Below are positions 18,279 to 26,377 of a stretch of DNA of 64,000 nucleotides, piece after piece. The stretch is taken from NCBI RefSeq assembly GCF_003387165.1, contig NZ_QUMW01000009.1:186001-250000 (forward strand), in the 5' to 3' direction. A program made the translations under genes and the position numbers. Source of the DNA: Jeotgalicoccus halotolerans (GTDB lineage Bacteria; Bacillota; Bacilli; Staphylococcales; Salinicoccaceae). A model generated the notes under the pieces. The model worked only from the letters and a program-made list of their open reading frames with translations, was not told the DNA's origin and ran no database searches. Position 1 is the stretch's first letter. The number at the start of each line of letters is the position of its first letter.

Positions 18279-18764
18279 ATGTTTGAAGCTGTAAGACTGA
18301 CTAATCAAATACTAAATGAATTAGGATGTTCTGAAGTAAACGATGTTGAAATTGAACCATTGAATATTGAGTATGAAAGCTGTCTTTTTTATATAGATCA
18401 AAAGAAGTACAGAAGCAGAAGAGCGAAAAAGACAACAAATAAAAAAGGTTATTTTACTGTCTTTTGGATAAAAGACGATAATAATAAAAATCGGCCGTAC
18501 AATTGGGAGGAAACTCCCGGGAAAATAATAATTACTGTTATAGACGGGAATAAAAAAGGCCAATTTATATTTCCGAAGGTAGTTTTAGCGGAAAGAAATA
18601 TTATTACAACAGATGATAAGAAAGGCAAGATGGCTTTAAGAGTTTATCCGCCCTTTGAAACCTCACTGAATAAAACAGCTGAACAGACTCAGAAATGGCA
18701 AAGTGACTATTTTATTGATTTGACGGATAGTATTAATAAAACGAAATTTAGTGAGTTATACTAA
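18279..18764 (+). CDS. mepB: MepB-family protein
   Basis: A 161-residue protein of the MepB family, named from the staphylococcal mepRAB operon; biochemical function unknown. Recognised by YRSRRAKKTTNKKGYF, the central QFIFPK motif and KMALRVYPPFE. Here it lies without mepR or mepA and precedes speG by only about 25 bp, possibly co-transcribed. Base composition is slightly more A+T-rich than neighbours. ATG at 18279 with GGATGAG upstream. Confidence 0.85.
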   Translation: MFEAVRLTNQILNELGCSEVNDVEIEPLNIEYESCLFYIDQKKYRSRRAKKTTNKKGYFTVFWIKDDNNKNRPYNWEETPGKIIITVIDGNKKGQFIFPKVVLAERNIITTDDKKGKMALRVYPPFETSLNKTAEQTQKWQSDYFIDLTDSINKTKFSELY

Positions 18765-18790
18765 AAATAAAAGAAAAGGTGATTTTTATC

Positions 18791-19294
18791 ATGAAAATCA
18801 GAGCGCTCGAAGAAACGGATTTGGAGTTTATCCATCAGCTGAATAATGAATATTCGATTATGTCCTACTGGTTTGAAGAACCGTATGAATCGTTAAGTGA
18901 ATTAAAATATTTATACGAAAAACATCTCACCGACGATGATGAGAGAAGGTTTGTCATTGAGGATGACGGGATACTGGCGGGAATTGTCGAGCTGGTTGAA
19001 ATCAACTACATCCACAGAAACTGTGAAATCCAAATTATCGTGCAGCCGGAATTTAACGGCAGAGGCTATGCGAAATTTGCGTTCCGGGAATGTCTTTCAT
19101 ACGCCTTCGATATTTTGAATATGCACAAAGTCTATCTGTATGTAGATACGGACAATGAAAAAGCAGCTCATATTTACAAAAAGAGCGGTTTTACGATAGA
19201 AGGAACTTTAAAAGAACAATTTTATACTAAAGGCGAATATCAGGACGCCTATCTGATGGGGCTGTTAAAACGCAATTGGCACCGGGGAGACTAA
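18791..19294 (+). CDS. speG: Spermidine N-acetyltransferase, GNAT family
   Basis: Acetylates spermidine or spermine with acetyl-CoA and gives polyamine tolerance. The 167-residue product reads as a close relative of SpeG: NNEYSIMSYWFEEPYESL, VELVEINYIHRNCEIQI, GRGYAKFAF (acetyl-CoA loop) and LKEQFYTKG. A GTG at 18779 is in frame, but it lies inside the Shine-Dalgarno AAAAGGTGA; the ATG at 18791 is the real start. In S. aureus speG is known from the ACME element of USA300; here it sits among ordinary chromosomal genes. Confidence 0.93.
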   Translation: MKIRALEETDLEFIHQLNNEYSIMSYWFEEPYESLSELKYLYEKHLTDDDERRFVIEDDGILAGIVELVEINYIHRNCEIQIIVQPEFNGRGYAKFAFRECLSYAFDILNMHKVYLYVDTDNEKAAHIYKKSGFTIEGTLKEQFYTKGEYQDAYLMGLLKRNWHRGD

Positions 19295-19318
19295 ACAGTT
19301 CTTATGGACTGTTTTTTT
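19294..19318 (+). terminator. Terminator of speG
   Basis: AACAGTTC pairs with GGACTGTT around TTAT, followed by Ts. Confidence 0.8.
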
Positions 19319-19381
19319 AATTCGGAAAAATAGGGTATAGAATAAGAGATAATGCTAAATTGTTTAGACAGGAGTGTAAGT

Positions 19382-19900
19382 ATGCTTGTAGTAATAGATG
19401 TTCAAAATGACACTTTTGATGAAAGAGGGAGCAACTTTGCGGAATGGTCCAAGGTCATTGAAGAGGGTGTTGCAAAAAGAATTGACCAGTCAATAGAGAA
19501 TAACGAATCCATTATCTATACAAAAAATTTGTATCCCGATTTTGAATACGATGAACGCTCCGCAGAATCCATTCATTTTGATGAAGCGATATATCCGAAA
19601 TTCTACACACGGCTTGAGGATTACGGTGACGAATACACGAAAACTTTTTACGGCATTCCGCCGAACCATGCGCAGAATATATATGAGAACTATAAAGATG
19701 AAGTCGAGACGAACCAGACCATTGAATTTATCGGTGTCGAAACAAACGTCTGTGTCCTCGCAAATATTATGGTGATTCAAAATATTTTCCCGGAAGCGAA
19801 TATTACGGTGAATAAAAAACTTGTGGCTGCAGCAAGCGATGATCTGCACGATAAAACACTTGAGGTACTGTCGAATATGAATGTATTTGTAGTGGAATAA
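19382..19900 (+). CDS. Isochorismatase-fold cysteine hydrolase
   Basis: A 172-residue cytoplasmic hydrolase of the isochorismatase/nicotinamidase superfamily. The catalytic triad is visible: Asp6 (VVIDVQND), Lys87 (YTKTFYG) and Cys124 (GVETNVCVLAN). The metal-binding residues typical of true nicotinamidases are not evident, so the substrate is open. The frame is open ten codons upstream, but GGAGTG (19371-19376) selects the ATG at 19382. Confidence 0.85.
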   Translation: MLVVIDVQNDTFDERGSNFAEWSKVIEEGVAKRIDQSIENNESIIYTKNLYPDFEYDERSAESIHFDEAIYPKFYTRLEDYGDEYTKTFYGIPPNHAQNIYENYKDEVETNQTIEFIGVETNVCVLANIMVIQNIFPEANITVNKKLVAAASDDLHDKTLEVLSNMNVFVVE

Positions 19901-19902
19901 AG

Positions 19903-19932
19903 ACTCGGGACAATGAATGTTCTGAGTTTTTT
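19903..19932 (+). terminator. Terminator of the isochorismatase-fold gene
   Basis: ACTCGGGACA pairs with TGTTCTGAGT around ATGAA, then a T run. Confidence 0.8.
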
Positions 19933-19952
19933 GTTTTATGGGAAGTTAAGGA

Positions 19953-20075
19953 GGTGTTGGATGCCCATGTAGCTTGGACAAGGGCATTTAAATGGTGTTG
20001 GATTCCCATGTGGTTTTGACGTGGGCAATTAAAAGGCGATGGATATCCACCTAACTTGAACATGGGCACCCAACC
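19953..20075. repeat. 41-bp tandem repeat, three diverged units with hairpins
   Basis: Units start at 19953, 19994 and 20035, each opening GGTGTTGGAT or a variant. Units 1 and 2 contain an inverted repeat (TGCCCATGT with ACAAGGGCA; CCCATGT with ACGTGGG). The sequence differs from the repeats at 2910, 48010 and 59448, but period and hairpin layout are alike. Confidence 0.8.
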
Positions 20076-20101
20076 AGCAAAAGTATCTCAACGCACATAA
20101 T

Positions 20102-20130
20102 AAAAGAGGATATCGCTCCGATATTCTCTT
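20102..20130 (-). terminator. Terminator of the flavin monooxygenase gene
   Basis: On the minus strand AAGAGAATATCG pairs with CGATATCCTCTT around GAG, then TTATT. Confidence 0.7.
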
Positions 20131-20136
20131 GAAACA

Positions 20137-21192
20137 CTATTTATTTCTCTCGGCTTTTATCTTCTCAACGCCTTCACGCACGAGTGGTGCAACTTTTTCG
20201 CCAAACAGCTCAATCGTTTTAAGCACCTGCTCGTGCGGCATTGTACCGACCGGTGTCTGAAGTGTAAAGCGCTCAACGCCCATATGTTCATATAAGGCGA
20301 TAATTTTTCTTGCCACAGTTTCGGGACTGCCGACATATAAAGCGCCTTCCGGATCGCACATATTATCGAAGGCTTCTCTCGTATACTGTCCCCAGCCGCG
20401 CTCGCGGCCGAGCTTTGTCATCGAACTTGAAATAGCTGGAAAGAACAAATCGCGTGCTTCACCGTCTGTATCCCAAATGAATCCGTGTGAGTTTGTTGCG
20501 ACTTTCAGTTTGCTTTTATCGTGTCCTGCTGCTTCACCGATTTGACGGTAAAAGTCGGCGATTCTTGCAAACTGAAAAGGGCTGCCGCCGATTATCGCGA
20601 GGACTAAAGGCAGTCCGAGTTCCCCGGCGCGTTTAGCGGATTGCGGTGTACCGCCGCTTGCAATCCAAATCGGAATTTCATCCTGCACTGGTTTTGGGAA
20701 AATCTCAGCATTTTCTAAAGCCGTTCTGTGCGTTCCGGACCAGTTAATCTTCCCGCCTTTTTGCAGAGTCAGGAGCAGATCCAGCTTTTCATTAAACAGT
20801 GTATCGTAATCGTTTAAATTATAGCCGAACAGCGGGAACGATTCGATAAACGATCCGCGTCCTGCCATTATTTCAGCACGGCCGCCTGAAATTCCGTCTA
20901 AAGTCGAAAAACGTTCATAAACGCGTACCGGATCATCCGAAGACAGAACGGTCACACCGCTAGACAGACGGATATTTTTAGACACTGCTGCGCCCGCTGC
21001 GAGTACAACATCCGGTGCACTGACTGCATAATCATTTCTGTGATGTTCCCCGATTGAAAACACATCGAGACCGGCGCGGTCAGCTGCTTCTATTTCGCGC
21101 ACGAGTTCCTGCAAGCGTTCTGCATGGGATATTGTTTTTCCGGTTTGAGGATCAAAAACCGCATCTCCAAACGTATTAATTCCAAGTTCCAT
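20137..21192 (-). CDS. LLM-class flavin-dependent oxidoreductase
   Basis: A 351-residue luciferase-like monooxygenase using FMN, TIM-barrel fold, cytoplasmic. Visible family features: the start MELGINTFGD, IGEHHRNDY, GGRAEIMAGRGSF, PIWIASGGTPQSAKRAGELG and the C-terminal LQTPVGTMPHEQVLKTIELFGEKVAP. Single-component enzymes of this type (YhbW/YtmO-like) have poorly known substrates. The start at 21192 follows GGAGG. Monocistronic. Confidence 0.9.
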   Translation of the reverse strand: MELGINTFGDAVFDPQTGKTISHAERLQELVREIEAADRAGLDVFSIGEHHRNDYAVSAPDVVLAAGAAVSKNIRLSSGVTVLSSDDPVRVYERFSTLDGISGGRAEIMAGRGSFIESFPLFGYNLNDYDTLFNEKLDLLLTLQKGGKINWSGTHRTALENAEIFPKPVQDEIPIWIASGGTPQSAKRAGELGLPLVLAIIGGSPFQFARIADFYRQIGEAAGHDKSKLKVATNSHGFIWDTDGEARDLFFPAISSSMTKLGRERGWGQYTREAFDNMCDPEGALYVGSPETVARKIIALYEHMGVERFTLQTPVGTMPHEQVLKTIELFGEKVAPLVREGVEKIKAERNK

Positions 21193-21242
21193 AAGTAACC
21201 TCCGGTTATAAATTTGAATTCAGTGTAGCTGATATTCTTCAA

Positions 21243-21276
21243 ATAAAAAAGTAATGAGCTCGAAAGCCCATTACTT
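21243..21276 (-). terminator. Terminator of the usp gene
   Basis: On the minus strand AAAGTAATGGGCT pairs with AGCTCATTACTTT around TTCG, then Ts. Confidence 0.85.
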
Positions 21277-21300
21277 TAATGTAAAACATTCAATTTAACA

Positions 21301-21798
21301 TTAGCGGTTTTGTTCAATGAATTCTTCAGTCGCTACCATAGGCTCAAAGTCCGTAGGTAATGTTTCAGTGCGGACAACCAACACGTCACATTTAGCATTT
21401 CTTACAATGGCTTCAGAAACCGAACCGATAATAAAACGTTCTACAGCGTTCAAACCAGTCGATCCGCAGGCGATTAAGTCTGCGCCGATTTTTTCTACGG
21501 CTTTTTTAGGAATGATTGATTTAGGTGAACCATAGTCGATGATTTTCTCTACATGTTCAACACCTTTATCTAATGCGACTTTCTCATATCCGTCCAGCAA
21601 TTTTTGAGCAAACTCGTTGGCACGTGCTGAAATTGAACGGTCGTACGCTTCAACAGACGCGAAAGAGCGAGTATCGATAACGTTGATAATAGAAAGTTTC
21701 GCGTTGTTACGTTTCGCAGCTTCGACTGCTTTCTGGAATGCCCATTCTGCTTCGTGTGATCCGTCTACTGCAACTAGGATGTTTTGATATTGTAACAT
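21301..21798 (-). CDS. Universal stress protein (UspA family)
   Basis: A 165-residue ATP-binding Usp. Motifs: ILVAVDGSHEAEWAFQKA at the start and the nucleotide loop GSTGLNAVERFIIGSVSEAI, then VLVVR. Role in stress survival is inferred from the family. It lies back to back with ald, as usp and ald do in staphylococci. An extended -10 (TGG-TATAAT) lies on the minus strand at 21840-21832. Confidence 0.92.
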   Translation of the reverse strand: MLQYQNILVAVDGSHEAEWAFQKAVEAAKRNNAKLSIINVIDTRSFASVEAYDRSISARANEFAQKLLDGYEKVALDKGVEHVEKIIDYGSPKSIIPKKAVEKIGADLIACGSTGLNAVERFIIGSVSEAIVRNAKCDVLVVRTETLPTDFEPMVATEEFIEQNR

Positions 21799-21941
21799 TT
21801 AAAATCAACTCCATTTCCTCTTCTTAGTTATATTATACCACATGTATGCGCTAACAAAACTTTAAATATTGAGACAATTGTAGACCAAATTGTGACTTAT
21901 TGTGATACAATATATTTGTTTGAATAAAGGGGGATTTGGAA

Positions 21942-23057
21942 ATGATTATTGGTATACCGAAAGAAGTAAAAAACAATGAAAACAGAGTCGGTTTAACACC
22001 GGGCGGCGTTTATGCTTTCGTGCAGGCCGGACATACTGTCCGCGTAGAAAAAAATGCAGGCAGCGGTTCATATTTTGAAGATGAAGCATACCTTGAAATG
22101 GGTGCAGAAATCGTCGCTACTGCAGCTGAAGCCTGGGATTCAGAAATGGTCGTAAAAGTAAAAGAACCATTAGCCGAGGAATTCGATCTTATTAAAGAAG
22201 AGTCTATTTTGTTTACATACTTGCACCTTGCTCCGGAAGAAGCTTTAACTCAAGTGCTTGTCGATAAAAAAGTAACGGCAATTGCCTATGAAACGATTCA
22301 GCTGCCGGACGGTTCGCTGCCGCTTCTGGCGCCGATGAGTGAAGTCGCTGGACGCATGGCACCGCAGGTCGGCGCTGAGCATCTGAAAAGCATCAACGGC
22401 GGAAAAGGTATTCTTCTCAGCGGAGTTCCGGGGGTAGAAAAAGCTAAAGTGACTATCGTCGGCGGGGGAGCTGCAGGTACGAATGCTGCTAAAATGGCAG
22501 TCGGCCTCGGTGCGGACGTAACAATTTTAGACTTGAATCCAAAACGCTTAAGAGAACTCGATGACTTATTCGGTCCGCGCGTACAGACATTAATGTCAAC
22601 GCCTTTAAATATTAAAGACTCCGTAGAATCGAGTGATTTAGTAATTGGTGCAGTATTAATTCCGGGAGCGAGAGCACCGAAACTTGTCACTGAGGAAATG
22701 ATTAAAAATATGGCGCCGGGCTCTGTAATCGTCGATATCGCAATCGATCAGGGCGGTATTTTTGAAACGACTGATAAGATTACAACCCATGATGACCCGA
22801 CCTATGTGAAACACGGTGTCATTCATTATGCAGTAGCAAACATGCCGGGAGCTGTACCGCGTACATCAACAAACGCACTGACAAACGCCACGCTTCAGTA
22901 CGGACTTTTGATTGCCAATAACGGCTACAAAGAAGCACTCGTTAAAAACCCTGTTATTGCAGGCGGATTTAACACCTTCCAGGGTTACGTAACTTATGAA
23001 GCAGTTGCAGAAGCTCAAAACCGAGAGTACGTCAGCATTCACGATTTACTGAAATAA
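21942..23057 (+). CDS. ald: Alanine dehydrogenase
   Basis: Reversible NAD-dependent deamination of L-alanine to pyruvate and ammonium. 371 residues. Substrate-site residues fit the family: Arg15 (NENRVG), Lys74 (VKVKEP), His95 (YLHLAPE) and the aspartate in DIAIDQGG; the NAD-binding loop is [11 protein letters not shown]. An in-frame TTG at 21936 is possible, but AAAGGGGG (21927-21933) favours the ATG at 21942. Upstream, ATTGTGATACAAT (21899-21911) is a perfect dyad covering a TACAAT -10-like box, possibly an operator. Confidence 0.97.
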   Translation: MIIGIPKEVKNNENRVGLTPGGVYAFVQAGHTVRVEKNAGSGSYFEDEAYLEMGAEIVATAAEAWDSEMVVKVKEPLAEEFDLIKEESILFTYLHLAPEEALTQVLVDKKVTAIAYETIQLPDGSLPLLAPMSEVAGRMAPQVGAEHLKSINGGKGILLSGVPGVEKAKVTIVGGGAAGTNAAKMAVGLGADVTILDLNPKRLRELDDLFGPRVQTLMSTPLNIKDSVESSDLVIGAVLIPGARAPKLVTEEMIKNMAPGSVIVDIAIDQGGIFETTDKITTHDDPTYVKHGVIHYAVANMPGAVPRTSTNALTNATLQYGLLIANNGYKEALVKNPVIAGGFNTFQGYVTYEAVAEAQNREYVSIHDLLK

Positions 23058-23064
23058 AATAAGG

Positions 23065-23098
23065 AATGGCAGCCCTTTGCGGCTGCCATTTTTATTTT
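23065..23098 (+). terminator. Terminator of ald
   Basis: AATGGCAGCC pairs with GGCTGCCATT around CTTTGC, then T-rich sequence. Confidence 0.9.
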
Positions 23099-23150
23099 GA
23101 AATAAGATTCGTTGTCGATTCAATAAAGTCCATTCACTAGAAAAAACACT

Positions 23151-23726
23151 TTATTTATCAACTACAGCAACATCAAACGGGATACTTTTCTTTAAATCCT
23201 CGAGCTGTTCAGTCCGGACCAGCGGAATAATCGACAGCCGCTTCTTCACATGCATTTTTAATTTCGCAAGAGGCTGAAGTTCTTTAAAGTTTCTAATATC
23301 AATCTCCCGGAGGTCGTAAATCACCCCGGAGACGTCATGATCGATAAAAATCTCGGCGAGACGGCTGTGCAAAAAGTAGGGAACTTTCGTAAAGGACGGC
23401 CCGATGATAAAGTGCTTGTTCCTGATTTCATTCGACAGCGTTTCGAGAAGCGCCGTATCCACATCGTGGAAGTCGCGTGTAAATATCTGGTCGACAATAA
23501 AACCGTCGGCTGCAGTTTCTCCGCGTATCGTTTCGATCAGTGTATTTTCAATCATGAAGCTATTCGTCTCATGGAAGTTGTTTATCGCTATATAAATTTC
23601 GCCGGCTGGTGTAAGCGCGCGCTGCATGGCCGGCAGTGTTAAATTCGGTGTGTTAAAGTCAGGGTAGGCAAAGAGTACAGCGTCAGCTCCCATACTGAGT
23701 GCATGTGTTAAATAAATATGTTTCAT
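23151..23726 (-). CDS. Unrecognised protein, 191 aa, possibly a degenerate U32-like barrel
   Basis: I do not firmly recognise this family. The start (MKHIYLTHALSMGADAVLFAYPDFNTPNL) and IYIAINNFHE faintly resemble the first strands of U32-family peptidase/hydroxylase barrels (GADAVYFGG..., VYVTVN), and the alternating strand-helix pattern would fit part of a TIM barrel. The product is much shorter than U32 proteins, and the cysteines of that family are absent. Start ATG at 23726, with GGAGACGATACG (minus strand) before it. It is divergent from the ytkL-like gene and convergent with ald. Confidence 0.65.
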   Translation of the reverse strand: MKHIYLTHALSMGADAVLFAYPDFNTPNLTLPAMQRALTPAGEIYIAINNFHETNSFMIENTLIETIRGETAADGFIVDQIFTRDFHDVDTALLETLSNEIRNKHFIIGPSFTKVPYFLHSRLAEIFIDHDVSGVIYDLREIDIRNFKELQPLAKLKMHVKKRLSIIPLVRTEQLEDLKKSIPFDVAVVDK

Positions 23727-23825
23727 CGTATCGTCTCCTTATATGCAAAATGTCATTTTGATGATTATTAAAATGTATTTACGGGAATAGACTATTATTA
23801 ATAATTTTAGACAGGAGTGGTAATT

Positions 23826-24515
23826 TTGACTGTAAAATTTCATGGACACGCGGTGCTTTCGTTCAATAATAATGACACAGATGTCATTATCGACCCGTTT
23901 ATTAACGGCAACGATTTAACAGATTTAACGGTTGAGAACATTAAAGCTGATTATATTATACTAACACACGGCCACAATGACCATGTGGGAGATACAATTG
24001 AAATCGCTAAAAGTAATAACGCAACAGTAATCGCACCTGTAGAACTCGCGGCTTATGCAGAAGCACAAGGCGTGGAAAATACTGTCGGCATGAATGTCGG
24101 CGGGGAAGGCGAGTACGACTTCGGTAAAGTGAAATTCGTTCACGCATTCCACACGTCAAGCTATACAGATGGCGAAGGCGTAACCCATTACACAGGTGAG
24201 CCAATGGGCTTAATTTTAACAATTAACAATAAGAAAGTTTACGTTACAGGCGACACCGGTCTGTTCGGCGATATGGAACTCATTGCTAAAAGAAATGGAC
24301 CGATTGATGTATGTTTTATTCCAATCGGCGACCACTTTACTATGGGCATCGACGATGCGGCTTACGCAATTAACGAACTGATTAAACCGACGATTGCTGT
24401 GCCGGTGCACTTCGATACCTTCCCGCCGATTAAGCAGGATCCTGAAGAATTTAAAAATAAAGTCAACACGGTTTGCCAGGTGCTAAAACCGGGCGAAGCA
24501 GTTCAGTACTCATAG
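23826..24515 (+). CDS. Metal-dependent hydrolase, UPF0173 (YtkL-like, metallo-beta-lactamase fold)
   Basis: A 229-residue metallo-beta-lactamase-fold protein. Metal-binding motifs: THGHNDHVGD, the HAFHTS histidines, TGDTG and VHFDTFP near the end. The family is conserved in Firmicutes but its substrate is unknown. The start is TTG at 23826 (second residue Thr, then VKFHGH): an in-frame GTG at 23817 lies within the Shine-Dalgarno GGAG, eight bases before the TTG, and so is not the start. Confidence 0.9.
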   Translation: MTVKFHGHAVLSFNNNDTDVIIDPFINGNDLTDLTVENIKADYIILTHGHNDHVGDTIEIAKSNNATVIAPVELAAYAEAQGVENTVGMNVGGEGEYDFGKVKFVHAFHTSSYTDGEGVTHYTGEPMGLILTINNKKVYVTGDTGLFGDMELIAKRNGPIDVCFIPIGDHFTMGIDDAAYAINELIKPTIAVPVHFDTFPPIKQDPEEFKNKVNTVCQVLKPGEAVQYS

Positions 24516-24522
24516 AAAGATG

Positions 24523-24555
24523 AAGGAAACTCTCTGTGCAGAGTTTCCTTTTTTC
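24523..24555 (+). terminator. Terminator of the ytkL-like gene
   Basis: AAGGAAACTCT pairs with AGAGTTTCCTT around CTGTGC, then Ts. Confidence 0.9.
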
Positions 24556-24621
24556 TTTTATACACAAAGATTATTCGTGCTATGATAAATTTAACGGGAA
24601 ATAAAGAAATTGGGTGAAGAC

Positions 24622-25884
24622 ATGTCGAAACATGAAGATATATTAAAATACATAAGAGGACTCAGAGAGGGCAGCAGTTTATCCGTCAGACAAATCTCAG
24701 GCTATATGGGCGTCTCTCTAGGCACGAGCTACCGTGCGATTAAACAGGCTGAGCAGGACGGTCTTGTGAAGACGGTGGAGAGAGTCGGCACCTTCCGCAT
24801 CGTCCAGCGCGAAGTGAAAAGCCACGGTAAAATTATGTTCAGGGAAGTCAATCGCGTAATCCAGGGAACCGTTCTTTCCGGAGATAACTACCTTGATAAA
24901 GAGATTTCTAGAATATTAATCGGGGCGATGCAGACGGAAGATCTCGTAAAATATTTAGAACCGAACGGTCTGTTAATCGTCGGCAACCGTGAGAAGTCCC
25001 AGCGGAAGGCACTGGAAAATGGTGTTGGCTTATTAATTACCGGCGGTTTCGGCACCGGGGAAGAAATCCTGAAACTGGCAGAAGAAAAACAGCTGCCGGT
25101 TATTTCCACGACTCACGACTCGTTTACATGTGCATCGATTATACACAGGGAAGTGTACAGCCTGTCATTGTCGCAGAACATTGTTACAGCCGGCAGCCTG
25201 ATGGTAAAACAGGAGCAGTATACAATTGATATAAATGAACTCGGAAAGGAAATTCATCCAGAAGATAAAAACATGATTCTCTTAAACGGCAACCGTTTCG
25301 TCGGAGCCATCCGTTCGAAATATCTCGATGAAATGACGAAGGATAACTATACTTCTTATCTGCTGCCGGATTACAGTGCAGAAGAGGATACGACGCTCCT
25401 GTCCCTCCGGCAGATTATGAGCTGGCATCAGCTGAATATAATTCCGGTGGTGGAGTCCGGTGATTACAGAGGCATCGTCCACCGGAGAGAAGTGTTTAAA
25501 AATATATCATCGAGAAACTTAAAATCGGGCATGTCGACAGATCAGCTGATCGACAGGGAAATTAAAATCGACAGCAATAAAATCAATATCCGAGTCATGC
25601 CGTTTATGGCGGACGAATACGGTTCGCTGTCGCAGGCAAACTTTATGCGCCTCGCGGAGCGTTTAATACTCGTTGTGCTTCAGGAGAATGATATTCACAG
25701 CTATCACATCGATACTTACAACATCATGAACTTTAAAATTGTACAGCTATATCAGGAAATAGAACTGACCGGTGAAATTATCGACCGGGGCGAGCAGTTT
25801 ATCCGTCTGGAAATCATCCTCAACGTTCAGGGAACTGCATATTCCAAGGCGACCTTCATGATTCAGCATTTCAACGAAAAATAA
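24622..25884 (+). CDS. HTH-DRTGG-CBS-thioesterase-like regulator (YtoI-like)
   Basis: A 420-residue multi-domain protein matching Bacillus YtoI in order: winged-helix N-terminus (about 1-65, LSVRQISGYMGVSLGTSYRAIKQAE), DRTGG-like domain (about 75-185), CBS-pair region (about 190-300) and a C-terminal hotdog domain. CBS pairs commonly bind adenine nucleotides. What it regulates is unknown. It precedes ytpI/nrnA as in Bacillus. A TTG at 24610 is in frame, but the ATG at 24622 follows GGGTGA and matches the family start MSKHEDILKYI. Confidence 0.85.
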   Translation: MSKHEDILKYIRGLREGSSLSVRQISGYMGVSLGTSYRAIKQAEQDGLVKTVERVGTFRIVQREVKSHGKIMFREVNRVIQGTVLSGDNYLDKEISRILIGAMQTEDLVKYLEPNGLLIVGNREKSQRKALENGVGLLITGGFGTGEEILKLAEEKQLPVISTTHDSFTCASIIHREVYSLSLSQNIVTAGSLMVKQEQYTIDINELGKEIHPEDKNMILLNGNRFVGAIRSKYLDEMTKDNYTSYLLPDYSAEEDTTLLSLRQIMSWHQLNIIPVVESGDYRGIVHRREVFKNISSRNLKSGMSTDQLIDREIKIDSNKINIRVMPFMADEYGSLSQANFMRLAERLILVVLQENDIHSYHIDTYNIMNFKIVQLYQEIELTGEIIDRGEQFIRLEIILNVQGTAYSKATFMIQHFNEK

Positions 25885-25888
25885 AAAA

Positions 25889-25922
25889 CATCCTGCTGTA
25901 AAATTTACAGCGGGATGCTTTT
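25889..25922. terminator. Bidirectional terminator between ytoI-like and ytpI-like genes
   Basis: CATCCTGCTGTAAA pairs with TTTACAGCGGGATG (one wobble); Ts follow on the plus strand and an A run on the other side gives Ts on the minus strand. Confidence 0.85.
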
Positions 25923-25935
25923 CTATGTATTGCTT

Positions 25936-26301
25936 TTATTTTTTGCGTTTGGCTTTGTTCGCTTTCATCGCTTCAAACTCTTTCCATGCCTGCTCTTCAA
26001 TGGGCAGATTTTCCGTGAAGTATTTCCGCGCTTTATTAAAGTAAAACAGCTGGTAGGCACCGAGCAGCACGAACAGGCCGCCGATTAAATAAGCAACGGC
26101 AGTGTGGAACTGGACTATTGAGTTCAAACCGAACGCGATGAGAAACAGGGCAAGCCATATTCTCGCAATACTGTTATAATACGCGCCTCTGACGTCGCGG
26201 ATTGTCCGTATCTTTCTGACTTTGAAAACCACAAAAAGAATAAAGGTAAAGACAATCGCTGTGACGAGAAATGACACGGCAAGCGTGTACAAGAATTCCA
26301 T
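25936..26301 (-). CDS. YtpI-like membrane protein
   Basis: A 121-residue protein with three membrane segments (about 4-27, 45-62, 68-88) and a basic tail (KANKAKRKK). Matches the YtpI family of unknown function both by sequence pattern and by position next to nrnA. Monocistronic on the minus strand. Confidence 0.8.
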   Translation of the reverse strand: MEFLYTLAVSFLVTAIVFTFILFVVFKVRKIRTIRDVRGAYYNSIARIWLALFLIAFGLNSIVQFHTAVAYLIGGLFVLLGAYQLFYFNKARKYFTENLPIEEQAWKEFEAMKANKAKRKK

Positions 26302-26377
26302 ACGTTACAACTCCAATCTCTAATGTAGTATAATTGATTGATGAATGTAAGTAAATTAATATTGAGGAGTTTCGCCA

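Noticed and set aside
18779-24612. In-frame GTG or TTG codons just upstream of several starts (speG, ytkL-like, ald, ytoI-like)
   Set aside because: They fall within or next to the Shine-Dalgarno sequences, too close to serve as starts.
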